Positions 21,900-35,667 of a stretch of 64,000 nucleotides of DNA are shown here, in pieces (position 1 is the first letter of the stretch; every line of letters starts with the position of its first letter). The stretch lies in the NCBI GenBank assembly GCA_031763025.1, contig JASSKH010000037.1, positions 1,736,001-1,800,000 of the forward strand. The letters run 5' to 3'. This DNA is from Macrocystis pyrifera (taxonomy: Eukaryota > Sar > Phaeophyceae > Laminariales > Laminariaceae). Both the position numbers and the translations under genes were made by a program. Below the pieces are notes generated by a model. It ran no database searches, was not told the DNA's origin, and worked only from the letters and a program-made list of their open reading frames with translations.

Positions 21900-24800
21900 A
21901 TATTTTTCGTCGTTCGTTTCGATTTTTGTCTCTCCTATGGAATGTGTCTGTCGTGCCTGTCGTATCCAGTATGACGACATGGCATTGCATTTGTCTACCA
22001 GGGTACTCTGCTTTTACTGCATATTATAACAATATACTAAAAATAATTATCTCTGTGGCGTAGTTTTGTGACCACAAAACTTGTACGATCTCTCTAGGAT
22101 TGAAGAATCGGCACGGACACCGGTTATGCTGGATGTCGACTAGTAGAAAGAACGGTTCACTACTGCTGTAATGTGTACACACCCTTGTTAATACTATTGA
22201 TACTGCTGTACTATTAATACTGCTGATGCTGTATGTTATATCCACTGCACCATACTATCACTGCACCATTTCTGTCATGAGAGCAAAAAAGAAATATTAC
22301 GCTGGCACGAAGGCAGCAGCATAACTATTATTCCATTTTGATCACGAAAAAAAAATCTATGAATGAAACAATCGTCTGTACATACGGTAGACGGCAGAGC
22401 AAGCCAGACCACTCTCTCCGCCCTGAGCATGAGCATCGAGCATGACATGACTGAAGCATGAACGAGTATCCGACATACGAAAACAACCAGAACATAACTG
22501 AATATTATTAAGGGTTTTAGCTACAGTATGTCGGTACAACATCCCCAACGTCGGCCAATAAGAGGGAGTAGACTCTTTTTATAAAATTGCTGCCATACTC
22601 GTTCCAAGGACACCATCAATATTAATACCAGTATTACCGATCCCGGGTGTGTGAGTCATTGTGTTATTATCGTGTTTTTGTTTTTCATATATTACCTGGT
22701 ACAGCTGAGTCACAGCTGACTACTGTAGGGCCTCTACATACAAGGCGGCAAGAACATGCGGCCGGTCGATCTAAGTCGGCCAAAATCCGGTATCACTCAT
22801 AACGGAAACTGCGAATATGTAGGCCGGTCCGCCCTTTTCAGGGCGGATACCGCCCTATTCCCGACCCATTCTGGCATCCACATCAGCATTAAACCTCGCT
22901 CTGCTGCTGCTCTTCTTAATATATGTATACTCGTACACCCTTACCGCTACTGCTGCTGCTCTGCTGCTGCGAGAGCACACATACCCCAGGCGCACAACGA
23001 GCAGCGGGGATAAGTACGACGCCTTGTGCGGCAGGCGAACTGGGTTTGATTCCAGACGGCGCCCCCGAGAGCCCCGACAGCCATAAATGTCGTGGAAAAT
23101 ACGGCAGTGGTCGTCTTACTTCGATTATGTGGGGAGGCCAACCCAGCCTGTGATGGCGTTCATCACAGCGCATGCCTCCAAGACAGTTGGACAGGCACAC
23201 ATGAGGGGTGTTTTTTACTCTCAACAAGCGGAAGGGGGGGGGGGGGCAGCGGGTTACGGTAGTGCACTATGAGCCAGATTACGGTCGTAGTGCATTACGA
23301 GTCAGTACTTCGGCATCGTAGTACAGGTTGGAGCTCTGCTGTCAATGTGTAGTTGTGCAAAGAGTCCTCTCCGTACCAAAGTATGGGTGTGTGTCTTCAG
23401 CGAGATCTGTCGCACGCAGCTTAATACTATACCAGGTACTCCGTAACATGGAACGTGCGTGGGCACTCGGCTGCTCTGCTGTGATATACCAGGTAGCATT
23501 ATACCAGACATGCGTTTGTCATCGCACGTGTTTAACGCTGTGTTACGTTTACTGGATTTAGCGCTGGTACTGCTGTCATGCTATTAATAAACCTTCCTTC
23601 TCCGAACACAAGTACCAGGTATCTCTTTTCGTGCGGCACCCTGGGTCCTCCTGCATCTGTTGGGTCAGAAGCGCATTGCATCGTACACTAAAACGCTGTT
23701 TTTTTCTCAGTCAGGCGGTCAATCCCCCAAAACTCCCTATATAACCGCCCTATATATCCATCCACCCTATTAATACCACATATTAATAATACTACTACTG
23801 CTGTAACACGAACGGGGCGGACTTTCCATACGAGGAGGTCAAAATTTCGTTGCACCACACCGCCTTATACAGGCCCCACTACTGCTGTACATGTAAACCT
23901 CTTCCAAATAAATTGATACGCGTAACCATCGGCATCCACCTCGTATAATATATACCATGTTACACTCGCAGCTAAAACCCAGCCAGTGTCCGTGGTGATT
24001 TTAAAATGGGGAAATACAAGCTCTATGGTCACAAACTGCGAGACCCGAATCAAGACAGCAATACTGCTACTGCCGTGGTAAAACAGTAGGCTACTGCTGT
24101 AGCTCACCAGAGTATACAGCAACAATATCACTGTACGATCATTAATAGACATATTACGTTGTTGTTCTCCTGTCCTCACATGACCCTAACCCTGCCCTAA
24201 TGCAACAAACATGCAATATGCTCGTGCACTACTGATAATATTGATAGAATAATACTACACTGCTGCTGCCGTATACCAGTACATCATACAGCAGTCAGTA
24301 CCAGTTCCATATAAAAAGGTACCCTGAGTGTGGCACCATACAAGATGATACCTGGTGCGTATGAAAGACCGGAACAACATACGGGACATGCAGATTTTCC
24401 ACACAGCCAGCACACAACAGACAAGCAAGAAGAAAGAGGGTACGGAAGGACCCCCCATGCCCCAATCAGATCCCGTATGTCCGCATCTGCTCACACACCC
24501 ATTTTAAGCGACTCACGACTCGGGGGTCACATCATTACTATCAATATTATCTGTTACAGAAAGCTTGAAAAAAAGAGAGCATCAACAGAATGGTGATATC
24601 ATCCATTCTGATATTTCTCCAATCGCAAATCGCCAAGGGAGGCAGCCGACAAACGTCAGATTTGGGCACGAACCCCGACGAAACCAAACACACCCACGGG
24701 CCAACAGGGGGGGAGGTGCGCTGACAAGAGTGCACACGGCCGCAGGATGGTGGTAGGCGGTATTACACGTAGGACGTAGTTTTGGTACGTAACGGTCAAC

Positions 24801-27085
24801 AGTAGTAGTAGTTTACTACGTTACTGCAGCACAATAATGAGAGGCACGCCACATACGCAGGCAAAGGAGTACCGCAGTATTCAAGGTGTACGTATGTGTA
24901 CACGCCTGAGGCCTGTGACACAACTGCTGTGTAGGCTGTAGAAGCGACATGCATGGTGCTATTAATGTCAATAATCGCTGTCTGCGCTTCACTTTCGTTC
25001 ACAGGCAGTTACAGGGTACTACGGTATTTATAGCCTTTTTTCGCCACCGCGCTCCACTACGCGCAATCCCTACGCACTACCCACTCTGCTACGAAATTAT
25101 TCCTATACTCTCGTCTAGAAAGTACACAGGAAATCGAAGTACTGCTGTAACAAACCACGTAGCCCACACACGGGGTACACGTACGCCTCACCAGGTACGT
25201 CGAACACCACGAGTTTAGGAATTAGGACGGACGGTGTGGCAATAGTTTTTTGTTTTGTTTTTTGGAGGCTGTCCTGTGTGTGACTCCAGACTAGATTTTT
25301 GGCGATGAGGTGTATGTATAATATGAGAACAAAGAACAACAAGAACGTACGCAACATCCAGCGGTAGTGATGATTGATTGATGTACTTTTAATTAATAAT
25401 AAAACTAGTAAAATAATGCAAGGACCAATCACGTGCCGACGTGACCGGGTCACGATTGACAATCTCGTGCAGTAGGAGAGCAGAGCTTCGTATACCAGGT
25501 ATCAAGCATACGTATTCTATATACGTAAAAGAGGGCTCGTAATCGTCCATACAGGGGCACAGGAGGCTACGGTAGGCATTATTACTTGTAGTAGACAACA
25601 GCTGGGCATGCTGCCAAAAAGCTAGCAAGAAATCTCCAGCGGCCCAACATAAGACCGAACCATCGAGCAAAGCAACAAACTGCCACGGGCACAGCAGTGT
25701 TGCCGTGGCTACGCAATACCAAGACAAGTGGTATGCATGATATTAATTAATAGGTCTTCGATTCAACAAAAACGACCAGCGAATCACGAATATCGCTTTC
25801 CTTTGGGCGCAAAGCACCATCCACTACCCGCAGCTGTGCAAATGACCACACAAGAGGGCAAAAATAACAAAATAACGAACGCAATACACACACGCCCAAA
25901 TGCATTCCAGCTTTGGGTTGTAGAAGAAAATAAAAATTGTTCGTGTATTGTTTCACTTCACAACCAACAGCAAGGCAACATGTACCAGTACGTACGTACA
26001 TCTAACCGAATTTTATGACAGATGAAAGCGAAACACTACGCACACGACAATATTACTTTCATCAAGTATCAAGTACCAGGTACCCAGTATCACGTTGAAG
26101 CTTCGAAGCAGAAGGGCTCACAAAGAAGCGCACGGTCTGAAATCGGGGAGGATGGTCAAGGTCGTCGCGAAGAGAGCATTCAACCCCATCCCTGGCGGCC
26201 AACCCAAACCGCGCGCTATATAATTTCAGTCAAAAACGCCTCCAACAGTAGAAGAGCCCCCAAGCAACAACACCGGGCGGGTATATAGCCTGCATATCGA
26301 ATACTAATCCATTGTAAAGCTACTATTAATACTTGGTGCTATTGTAATTAAAGGCGGTGTATACTTGCTGTAGGTGCTATTCGCAGCATTTGAGCTTGGC
26401 CGCGAGGAAGCGGGGGAAAGTTGTCGGGAGGCTTGATCGATGAAGATGCCACATCTGCGTTTAACCTATCCAAATATATATCAAACACTAAAAAACGAGC
26501 GGTTTCGGACAAATATGCCCCGCGTGGGAAGGGAAGACAAGATAGTCCACGAAATGGTCAACGAAATCGTACGCGTCGGTATACTGTACCTGGTATAGAA
26601 TACCAACCTGGTACTCGTACGAACGCCATTATATGAACATAACAGATACCATTATTATTAATAATAGCAAAGAGGCAGAAGGAACACAAATACATGTGTG
26701 TATCATGTATTAAGTCTCGTATGCCAGGTACATATACTTCTGCTGTAGCAATAGCGCTAGGTCAGGCAACCGAAAAGGGGTACTCGCGTACCCGTCCAAT
26801 ATCAACAGTATTAATAGTATGATGCAATGTACTGGTGCACATCGATCACCATGGGGTGGTCGACGCGGTGATTGCTCGCAGTACATTGGTTGCGTTTCTT
26901 TCAACAGCAAGGGTCGGGATGCCTCCAGCGCCTGAGGGAGCGAAAGCCTTGCTTGATGTATTTTATTCATATATACTGCTGCAGTTTCGTCTCCCAGAGC
27001 AAGTCGGCGAATTTCAAGTCAAATGCCGAACCAACCCCGCCTCGCCTCTCGTATCACATAATGCCGTAACCAAATCACATCATAC
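21900..27085. other. No confident gene; AT-rich region rich in TA-flanked words
   Basis: A 5-kb region with an especially high density of TATTAATA, TACCWGGTA and CTACTGCTGTA words (for example 22192-22225, 23428-23620, 23760-23815, 26323-26330). A possible minus-strand exon reads FGLAARDGVECSLRDDLDHP (about 26215-26125, acceptor TATATAG, donor GTGAGC), but nothing supports it beyond an open frame. Confidence 0.35.
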
Positions 27086-27187
27086 CTGCATAGCGGCCTT
27101 CCAAGGGTCCACTCCATCGATCTCCGGCTCCGGCTCAGACTCATGCATCTTCTCATCTGAACCAGAGTATGCCACAGTCAGGCTCAT
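27086..27187 (-). CDS. Candidate first coding exon of a gene divergent from PAP
   Basis: On the minus strand, ATG at 27187 in a good context (GTCGCCATGAG) opens 34 codons. They contain MSLTVAYSGSDEKMHESEPE and an acidic stretch to VDPWKAAMQ, ending exactly at a donor ATGCAG|GTATGA. A TAG lies in frame just upstream, consistent with a true start. An acceptor CTCCCTCAG at 26931 could begin the next exon, but neither frame there is convincing. If real, this gene is transcribed away from the PAP gene with about 1.75 kb between the two start codons. Confidence 0.35.
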
Positions 27188-28939
27188 GGCGACCAGGGTC
27201 TACGTATGAGATGTGTCTCTCTTTCTCCTTTCCTTGCAAGCTCCGTACCACGACTGCTGCTGCTGGTGAAGAGCGCCAAAGTGTGGGTTGGGGTGGGTCG
27301 AGTGTCGATCGAGTGTTCCGGGATCGGGGCCGCTGGCGAGAGGGCAAGGCGTTTGTTCTTATAAACAAGCGAGAGGTGTTTTCCACTTGGCTTTGGCTGC
27401 TTTAGTTTCTTGCTACTGCTTCTGTTACTGCTGCTGCCGCTGCTCATATACTGCTGTTGGTGCTTGGCGTTCCGAGACCTCCCTATTCTATGACCGGTAC
27501 GAGGTTCGTGCTCGTACAGAGCATGCTCGCGTACGGAAAACATTTGGTGTATGTATGTGTGCAGGCAGATCGATGATAAGATGGCCTTTTGAGATGTGAT
27601 GACGAGGGCAGGGCAATGACGACTGCATTCTGGACTCACCACAGCAACGGAGAGGTGGGCCAAGATCAGAGGGAACTAACTAACTGGAGGATCACGACTC
27701 ACGACCGCACATAACTTCGCTCGGAATAAACTGTAAATGCAAATGATAGACGCAGATAAAACTCGACCACCACCGCGAAAAGGAACGCATCATCCAACAT
27801 TTTCTGAATGATATCGCAGACGCCTTGTTCTCCGAACCGCGGGTATCCACAGTCCATGAAAACCGAAACCTTACCTTTTCCACAGCAACCAGACCCAGAC
27901 CAGACTAGTTTTTTCTACACTAAAACTAATAGCAAAAATCGTAGTCGTTCAATTCGGTTACAGTACACCTAAGATAGCGCGTGCTCAACGGTACCCTGCG
28001 CAGGCAACCGATAGAATGACGGGGCGCGATCACAACTAACACCCTCGGGCTCGCATCCAATGGTGAGCGCAGAGGGGACTCGAGACAGCCCCGCCCCTAC
28101 GAGCAAGGCTTGGCTGCGGCGCCGCACCCTAGAGACTCTCAGCCTCATCGACTTTTGGGCAATAATCTACCTCTTGGTCACACCGCTTGGGTGACTTGCA
28201 AATCCTGATTACTTCATCTCGACCCTCAGACTAAACTGCCCGGACTTAGATGAAGGAAGACGCACGCCGACAGCAGACTGTCTAAGCAACACATGCTTCG
28301 GTGGCGAAAGCTGGCACCCGTCGTTCAGCTGTGGCTAATTCCGAGGCCCTACCTCGGCAGCTCACTGACACGCTCGTCGCAGGCTCACACGCCCGCAAGT
28401 GCAGTCCTTCCAGGGCTGTAAGAATGTCGCACGGTGGACCCCCGTTCCAACGTCGGCGCCAATACGTAGGGTCCGCAAACTTTCCACGCGTCCACCTTCG
28501 CTGTCGGGGGAGCTAGGCAACCCTTCGGTGCCCTCTGTGCACGTGCTATCGCTGGGGCCTCTGCGGTTCTAACGAAAAACCCGAAACTCACCCCCGGCGG
28601 AGAGCTTCGAAAAAAAAACGTTTTCCAAATAGAAACCCCGAAAAACGTTGACAAATCCCCCCCCCCCGTCCCAACCAGCGTGCACGAAAACTGGGAAAAC
28701 GAAAATTAAAAAATAGCACACACAGCACAAACGGCCTGCGAGGATTTGGTTTGCGGTGGGGTGACGCCTGCACCCTTCTCTTTCTGCTCTGGGTTGGTGA
28801 AGCTTCATCAGCCCTCCTTCTTGTGGTTAATAGCTGTGTTGCAAACGCATCTCCATGAGGGCCTTTCCTGCGGCGGACGATAGCGCAGCATCTTTCTTTC
28901 TCTCGTAAAATAATTGGTTGATAGTGGTACGAATCGTAG
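27188..28939. promoter_or_regulatory. Region upstream of the PAP gene; possible shared promoter region
   Basis: Lies between the PAP start (28940, plus) and the candidate divergent exon (27187, minus). GC content is higher than in the flanking repeat-rich DNA and MITE copies are absent over about 1.7 kb, unusual for this window. A minus-strand donor-like GTGAGT near 27641 could mark a 5' untranslated exon. No individual promoter element can be asserted. Confidence 0.35.
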
Positions 28940-29385
28940 ATGATTGGGTTCGAAAGTTCGCTTCAGGCAAGCAAGCAGCACAGAGAAGCAGCAGCAGCAG
29001 CAGCAGTAGTGCGCTTGTTTTGGACGCTGTTTGCCTGTTGCTCACGGTGTTCTGCGCTCGGCAGCGGCGAGGGTTCCCCTGATGCTCCATTATCCCATCG
29101 ACCGGGGCGATTACGAGGTTCAGCGAACCGGCAGAAGTCTTCCGTGATTCGTAGTGACAGCAAAGTCAAAGTTGGTTCAAGGAATTCAAGCGAGATCATC
29201 GTCGATGGAGATGGGGGTGTGCCCGGAGTGCCTGAGCAAATCCACCTGGCGTTCGCGGACGGCAGGCCGAGGGAGGCCTACGCCATGTCTGTGTCCTGGC
29301 TGACGTGGACAGACGCCAAGACGCAAGTCTTCTGGGGGGCGTGAGGTGGATGCACTGCTCGAGTCGGCGACAGGCAACAGTTCAC
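28940..29385 (+). CDS. PAP exon 1, with apparent +1 frameshift
   Basis: ATG at 28940 is the first in frame. Residues 23-34 (VVRLFWTLFACC) form a short hydrophobic segment followed by small residues (CSALG), compatible with a signal peptide after an unusually long polyalanine-containing lead. The conserved part is VPEQIHLAFADGRPREAYAM then SVSWLTWTDAKTQVFWG. The six-G run at 29334-29339 throws the frame into a TGA (29342). Ignoring one G continues as EVDALLESATGNSS to the donor TTCAC|GTGAGT, in the phase that exon 2 requires. So the extra G is either a sequencing error or a disabling mutation; the sequence alone cannot tell. The start could also lie in an earlier exon. Confidence 0.85.
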
Positions 29386-32300
29386 GTGAGTCTTAAATGG
29401 TACCACTTTGTCCCGAAATATAAGGATCGTTTATATTACTATTAATTATATTTAGTACAATAAACGATCCCTATTTTTCGGAACAGAGTGGTACTGAAGC
29501 AGAAAAGGCTGCGGAGATTCTTCATTTTGATTACTCACCCCGCTACGATACCTTACAAATATACCCTACTTCTCTATACATACCCGCGAGCAACAGCAGT
29601 ATGCAGGAGTATTTTTCACAAGCGAATGCTGCGAGTGCAGTGTAAACAAAAGTGTGTATAAAACGTGTGTAAAAACTCGAAACGTGGTGAACATATGGGC
29701 CCTATGGCCCAGTCTAGGTAGCCTCTCGTGAGAGTCTCACGATTCATGAGAAGATGCTGAGAGAGAGCCTGAGAGCGGGCCTCGCGGCCTCAATACCTTT
29801 AACCCGTACGTACGAAAGCGATGCGGCCTGAGGGACATTTGTTGTTGCTCCGTGCACACGCTGCATGCAATGGTGTATCATTCGAACCATACATAGTTCG
29901 TATCAGGTATACAAAGTACTGCTTACTAAAAAAATACTCCGTACTACCTGGTAGTTCGTACGCAGCTGATCCGAATGACGGAGACGTAACATAGAGCTTG
30001 CATGTCCATTAAGAAGCACTCTATGATTTATCTACAAGAGAGTTGTGCCGATACAGCAAATATACTCAACATCTCATCATGTGTTGAGTGTTGAATGTGT
30101 TGATGCTTTGATTTGGTAACATACTCTGTTTTTGTGTGCGGCGGTATTGCTTGTGTCTTGTAGATCTGCCCGTTCAAGCGAACTTCCTTCATAGATGTTG
30201 TCCGAACAGCAAAATAGAGCCTTTCCAAGCACAACGGCCAGCTGGCACACAACCAAGCAGGCCTCTCTCTGGTTACGTTCACGGTTAGAGTCAAGCTTAG
30301 AGTTCCGGGTCGGGGGGGGGTGGTGGCCACCGTTTGCCGAAGCCGAAAATAAGCTCACCGTCGGAAACAAATGCCTTACCGTTTCGTGACGAAACCCCTA
30401 CTTCATCAGAACAGCATCATTTTATTCGGGCACGGCTGTCTGAGCGGGTAGATTTACGAAGGCAGCTCTACCGGCGGCTAATATAGGCTCGCTTCCGTAT
30501 GATACTTGCTGCAATTGCTGCACGCTGCACCTGCGCTGTCTCGGTGTTTTCTATTTTCATCGTGGTTCGTATTATGACGCGAAGCTTAGCGTGCTGGGGG
30601 TACCTTTTGGGCCCGCCCTCCCCGGAGGAGGCAGGCATTATTAATACCTGGTAGTAGATTAGCAGGCATCCCGTCTGAGCCATTTTTACACTGCTCTATG
30701 TAGAAATTTAGAACCTGAACCTGCCTTGATTGCGTATTGCCAACAACAGGAATAACTGCTCGTCCTGCTGCTGCTCCTTTGTTGCAACAACACCAACAAC
30801 AGCAGCATTGCTGCTGCCGTACGTACGTAGGATGTACCGGTACGACTTAGACGTGTTCAGGTGGGAGCTGCAGCATGGTTTTGTGATTGGTGCTGGTGTG
30901 AAACGGGCGGAGTCACCCTCTATGTAGACGCTCGTAGTACGTGGCACACGGGCATTGTGATAATCCCAATGGTCAATGGTATATATCATATGATACGATA
31001 GTGCGTGACATGTTGGCCTATATACTTCCGCGGTTTTCTTGTACTCTGTACTCTCGTTCTCTGTCACCACCATGTCGACGGGTGGAAAGAACGATTTAAT
31101 GTGAAAACACACATACCACAACCGCCTTTCCGCGTAGCATATCCTATTCATGCGTATATATAATATAATACTCGTATTAATAGTGCTGTTTAGCTTACTT
31201 AATATTCTGCTGTTGTGTACTCTATTAATTTTATACCTGGTACCCAGAGGGGTACCGTGGGGTAAAACTTTCATCCATTACTCTCGTTTTTAATTTCCAA
31301 TTTGATGATGAAACATGTGGGAAAGCAGTGGGAATGCTGAACCCTCTGTGTTGCGTTCACGTCAAACTTTTCTTTCTGTAGACCCAACTACATCAGTACA
31401 CCCAGTGTCCGCCCTGATTCCTCATCCTTGAGAGGTAGTACCTGTAATTCTGTGGTCACAGACTGTGAGACAAAAAACAAAACAAAACAAAAATAATCGC
31501 AAATGAACAAGTAAAGCAAGTGAAATGCCGAGGTACCGGGGACGAGAACACAAAAACACAAGCCAAGAAAGATCAAAAAGACAGTAAAAACAAAAATGAT
31601 CATGAAAATGAGACAAAATAAGTAGCGCAAATATGTCAGAAAGACTGCTATTAATAAAAGAAAAGCATACATACATGCTCAAGAGGAACAGATAACCGCT
31701 GCACCCACGAAATAACACGAAGGAGAGGAAGACACCGGCACAAGGACCGCGGGGGGGAGAAGGAAACAAAGAGAGAAACTAGGCTAATAGCAAGAAATCA
31801 GAGAAAAGGGAGAAAAAAGAAAATCGGAATCAAGGCGGTGATAGTATTAAATGGCATGGACTCCGGTCTCGGCTACAAGACCGATTCGGGGACCTTGCCA
31901 CACCATCTGCCGTCTCCTTCCTACTCTCGTCAATAGCGGTATCAAGTGTCGGCACAGCCGCTGTCGCACTCCCACCCATTGAACTACTCAACAAGGAACA
32001 AACGAAAAACGACTAGAATTAGAGAGCTACAACCGTCGGATCGATACCTTGCCACGCGATCTACATTTTCGTTTCCGCAGTCGTCGACCGCTGTATCAGT
32101 GCGGCTGCCTCCCCCCTTTCCCTTGTCGCCGCTCTTGACGTCCTGAGTTGCGTGGCGTATCCAGCGCCTCTCCGCCTCGCCATGAAACAGTCCGCCACTT
32201 CGAGGACCCCCCGATACCACTTCCCACTCTTCTTAGCCGCCCTCGGCCATAACACCGTCTCTGCTCCGAACAGCAAAGAGGGGCTTTCGGTGGGACTCCT

Positions 32301-33985
32301 CGTTGGCTTGAAAAACCCTGAGGTCGTCTGGTAGAGTAGACATTGGGCCCTGTTATTTTCTGGTCGAACTGGCCCCGCGTTCTCCCCACCAGCCATCGTC
32401 CCAAACATCACCTGACGGGTCAGCCGCTCATTGGTCGTCCGCTGTACGGCCCCCGCAAAGAGGAGGCGTCGTTTTGCGGATGGTCGTCTCAACGCTCTCG
32501 CATCGTGTCTTCATTAGGGCGTTGACGTACGACATGAGGTGGTCGGTGGTTTGTCGGCGCTTGAAGCCAATGATCCGTAGGAGGAATTTGTGGTGTGCTC
32601 CTCGCGTCTGCGCAACAAAAGTTTGTCCCGGGCGGGGCGGGGGGCGAAGGGTGTGTATGACTCTAGTGTTACGAAGGCCCCTAGTAATAATCCTTGGGCT
32701 CGCAGAAAATCGCAGACGCGCGTATCTCAGGAACCCACTGCGTAGATCCTGGATCAAGTTTGTTTACTCCGCGCGATTGATGATTGGCTTTCCATCGATG
32801 CTATTAGAGAATTAGGGATGAAATGTGGTCCAGAAGGTACTGCCAGGATTAAGTTAGGGCTGAGGGAGCTGCCAGAGTTGCCAGTGTTTGATTTTCATAA
32901 TGTCATCACGTGCCACGATAAAGTCTCATATTAGAGAGCGGAAATCCATAAAATAGCGCGGTACCGCGGCACCCAGATAGGATACGCGAAATAGAAGACG
33001 GGATATAGAAGGGAGGGTTGGAGGGGTTGACTGCGATGGATGGAGCCGGTTCAGACACTGATGGGTTGGGCTCTGTGGACCCCTCCTGTGGCATCATCCA
33101 CTTTTGTCTATTTCTCATTTTTTTCGTTGTCAACCCACAACCAGATTGCCTTTGAAACATGGCCCAAGATCAACGTACTTTATACTCGTAGCTTTCGCGA
33201 AGCCAAAATGGCATGAGAACGGGCCTCCGGCAGGGCGGCCCCAGCGGAGTCCTCCGGGGACGATGTTGGCGGTGCCCCCTCGCCAACCGGGGCCGCGATC
33301 AGTGCAGTGCTCCGGTCCGGTGTACTTGCACCTGACGCAGCCAGTACATGCTGTACAGCAGTTTGGAGCTGCCGGGGCCCACCCCTAATAATGGCCGTAT
33401 ACTCTAATAGTACTATAGGTAGTATAAAGCACTATTTATTGTCTAGGCACCTGTGATCACGGCTTGTTCAGATGACCGCCGCATAGCTTAGAGCTCCTGT
33501 GGGGAGTTGATGAATACATACGTGTATAAATGCATTCATATAATTCGAACGGACAACCGCATGTTCGACTGAATATAATTCCGGCACGATACTACTACTG
33601 ACTACACTAGAGTGCTTCGGTTGCAGGCGAGCTGTTTAGTTTTGTTTGTTTCCCCTCCTCCCTTCTATTATCTGCGCCCTGCTTCTCTACGTAGCTCCCT
33701 CCCTTTCGTATTTCAGATCCCTCAGTATGGCCTCAGTATGGTAGCATAGCGGACTACTGTCACTCCCCCTTCCCGCTGCGCCACGTGCCTTCGTGTTTGC
33801 CGCAGGCAAGAGTTAAGCATTTTCTCCCCTCGTCGACTCGGGTCGAACTGCTGTGTCGAACTGTCTGTTTTGTGCGCACACGCACGCTGCGTATGATACG
33901 CACTTTCTCCATGTCAATTTTTCCACACAGCAAAAAAAAAAAAAAAGAGTGCGTGGCAGGATTCGAACTCACGACCTTGACTTTT

Positions 33986-34016
<31 letters not shown>

Positions 34017-35606
34017 CACACTAGTAATAGTAAATGTTATTAATACTAGTAATCAGAATCCTCGATGGAACCCAAAAAATGCGTTGTCCCGTACTTGAGT
34101 GTGTTTTTACGAACCACATATGGTTCTGAATGCTATCCTTCCCCATCGTAGTTTTTGTGAGGTTAACCACTACGATTTTAATCGACAGCCGGGGGCTCCG
34201 GCTGGCCAACCTACTATTACGGGGGACCATAGTAAATAGGACGTACGGTGCACACAGACACCTATATATTTCCCTATTTTTACTGACAATATCTGGTCCT
34301 ATTTACTATGATGGTCCCCCGTAATAATAGTCATAACTACGTTAAGAGCGTTGAGTTGACACACGGATGCGATCGTTTTCCAGCGCTCGGTTTTTCAGAA
34401 CGAGAAGGTTGCCAAGAATACCGAACAAGAACCGAATAAGGTGTTTTCGGAAAGATCTGGTCGAGATAGAGAGCCTTCCGAAAACGTAATGCTCGGCTTT
34501 TTAGTAGCACTCTTCTTGCCGTTGTCGAGAAAACTATCAATATACCTATATAGCGCTGAAAAACGATCGCACCCTTCGGCGAACTCAACGCTCGTTGCGG
34601 TATACCTGATGTATGAATAGCTAATCACACCCCGGTAGTAATCACTGACTGCACCTGTGATATACACCTGGGTATATGAATAGCTAGTCATACCCTCTGG
34701 TAGTGATCACTGATTACACCTGTGATATACACGCTGGTCGGTAAGTGACGTTCGTTTCCCCCCGCCTCCTGCCATTAACCCTCTGGGTGCCCGAAAAGCG
34801 AGAGGTGCTGCCTGTGCACTTTTCAACCGTCTACAGCAGTACACCGACAGCGTGCAGCAGCAGTACCGGTACACAAAGTGGTCCCTCTATATACTGGTAG
34901 TGCCGGTGCTGTATGCGCCAGCCAAGCCAACAGTCAACAAGACCGGCCCTATTCATAGCGGCAACCGGCACTAATTACTCCGCACACTGCCACACTGGTT
35001 AATCCCGTACAGCATGTGCCAAGTGATTTCACCGGCAATATATAGGGCAGTCGGCAGTACTCAACCGGCACTATATAGGGCAGCCGGCACAACTCAACCG
35101 GCACTATATAGGGCAGCCGGTACTACTCAACCGGCACTATATAGGGCAGCCGGCACTACTCAACCCGCACTATATAGGCCAGCCGGCACTACATTGCGGC
35201 CACTACGACTGTATAATATCATCGTGCTGAGCGCGTGTCGTGTATAATATGTATCACACTGGTATTTGAGGCTCCTTGTCTTGCACTTGGGACACTGTTA
35301 ATACTATTGGTGTTATTAATACTATTAATAGTGCTGGAAGCCGGTCGCCCCGGTAGTTCAGTGGTACCCTCGAAAGATGCTACTGACTGCTGTAGAGTTG
35401 ATTCCGTGAGTTCAAATCCCACCGTGCGTGGTGATAAATTCTGTATTTTCAAGAAGAAAAGAAAAAAGGAACCAACCGCTTGAGAGCGCGTAGCGTCGGC
35501 GAACGCAATTCGGCGCGAGTTGACGCGGGAAGAAATGGCTAAAGTCTTCCCGCGATAAAAATGAAGGCACGCACCGTACAAAGTGGGGACCGGGGTGGGG
35601 GGGGGT

Positions 35607-35667
<61 letters not shown>

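Noticed and set aside
28000-28575. GC-richer block as a gene or structural RNA
   Set aside because: Frames on both strands are broken and no rRNA, snRNA or protein motif was recognised.
35346-35445. tRNA gene on the plus strand
   Set aside because: Good A and B boxes, but the spacing is too long and the acceptor stem does not pair.
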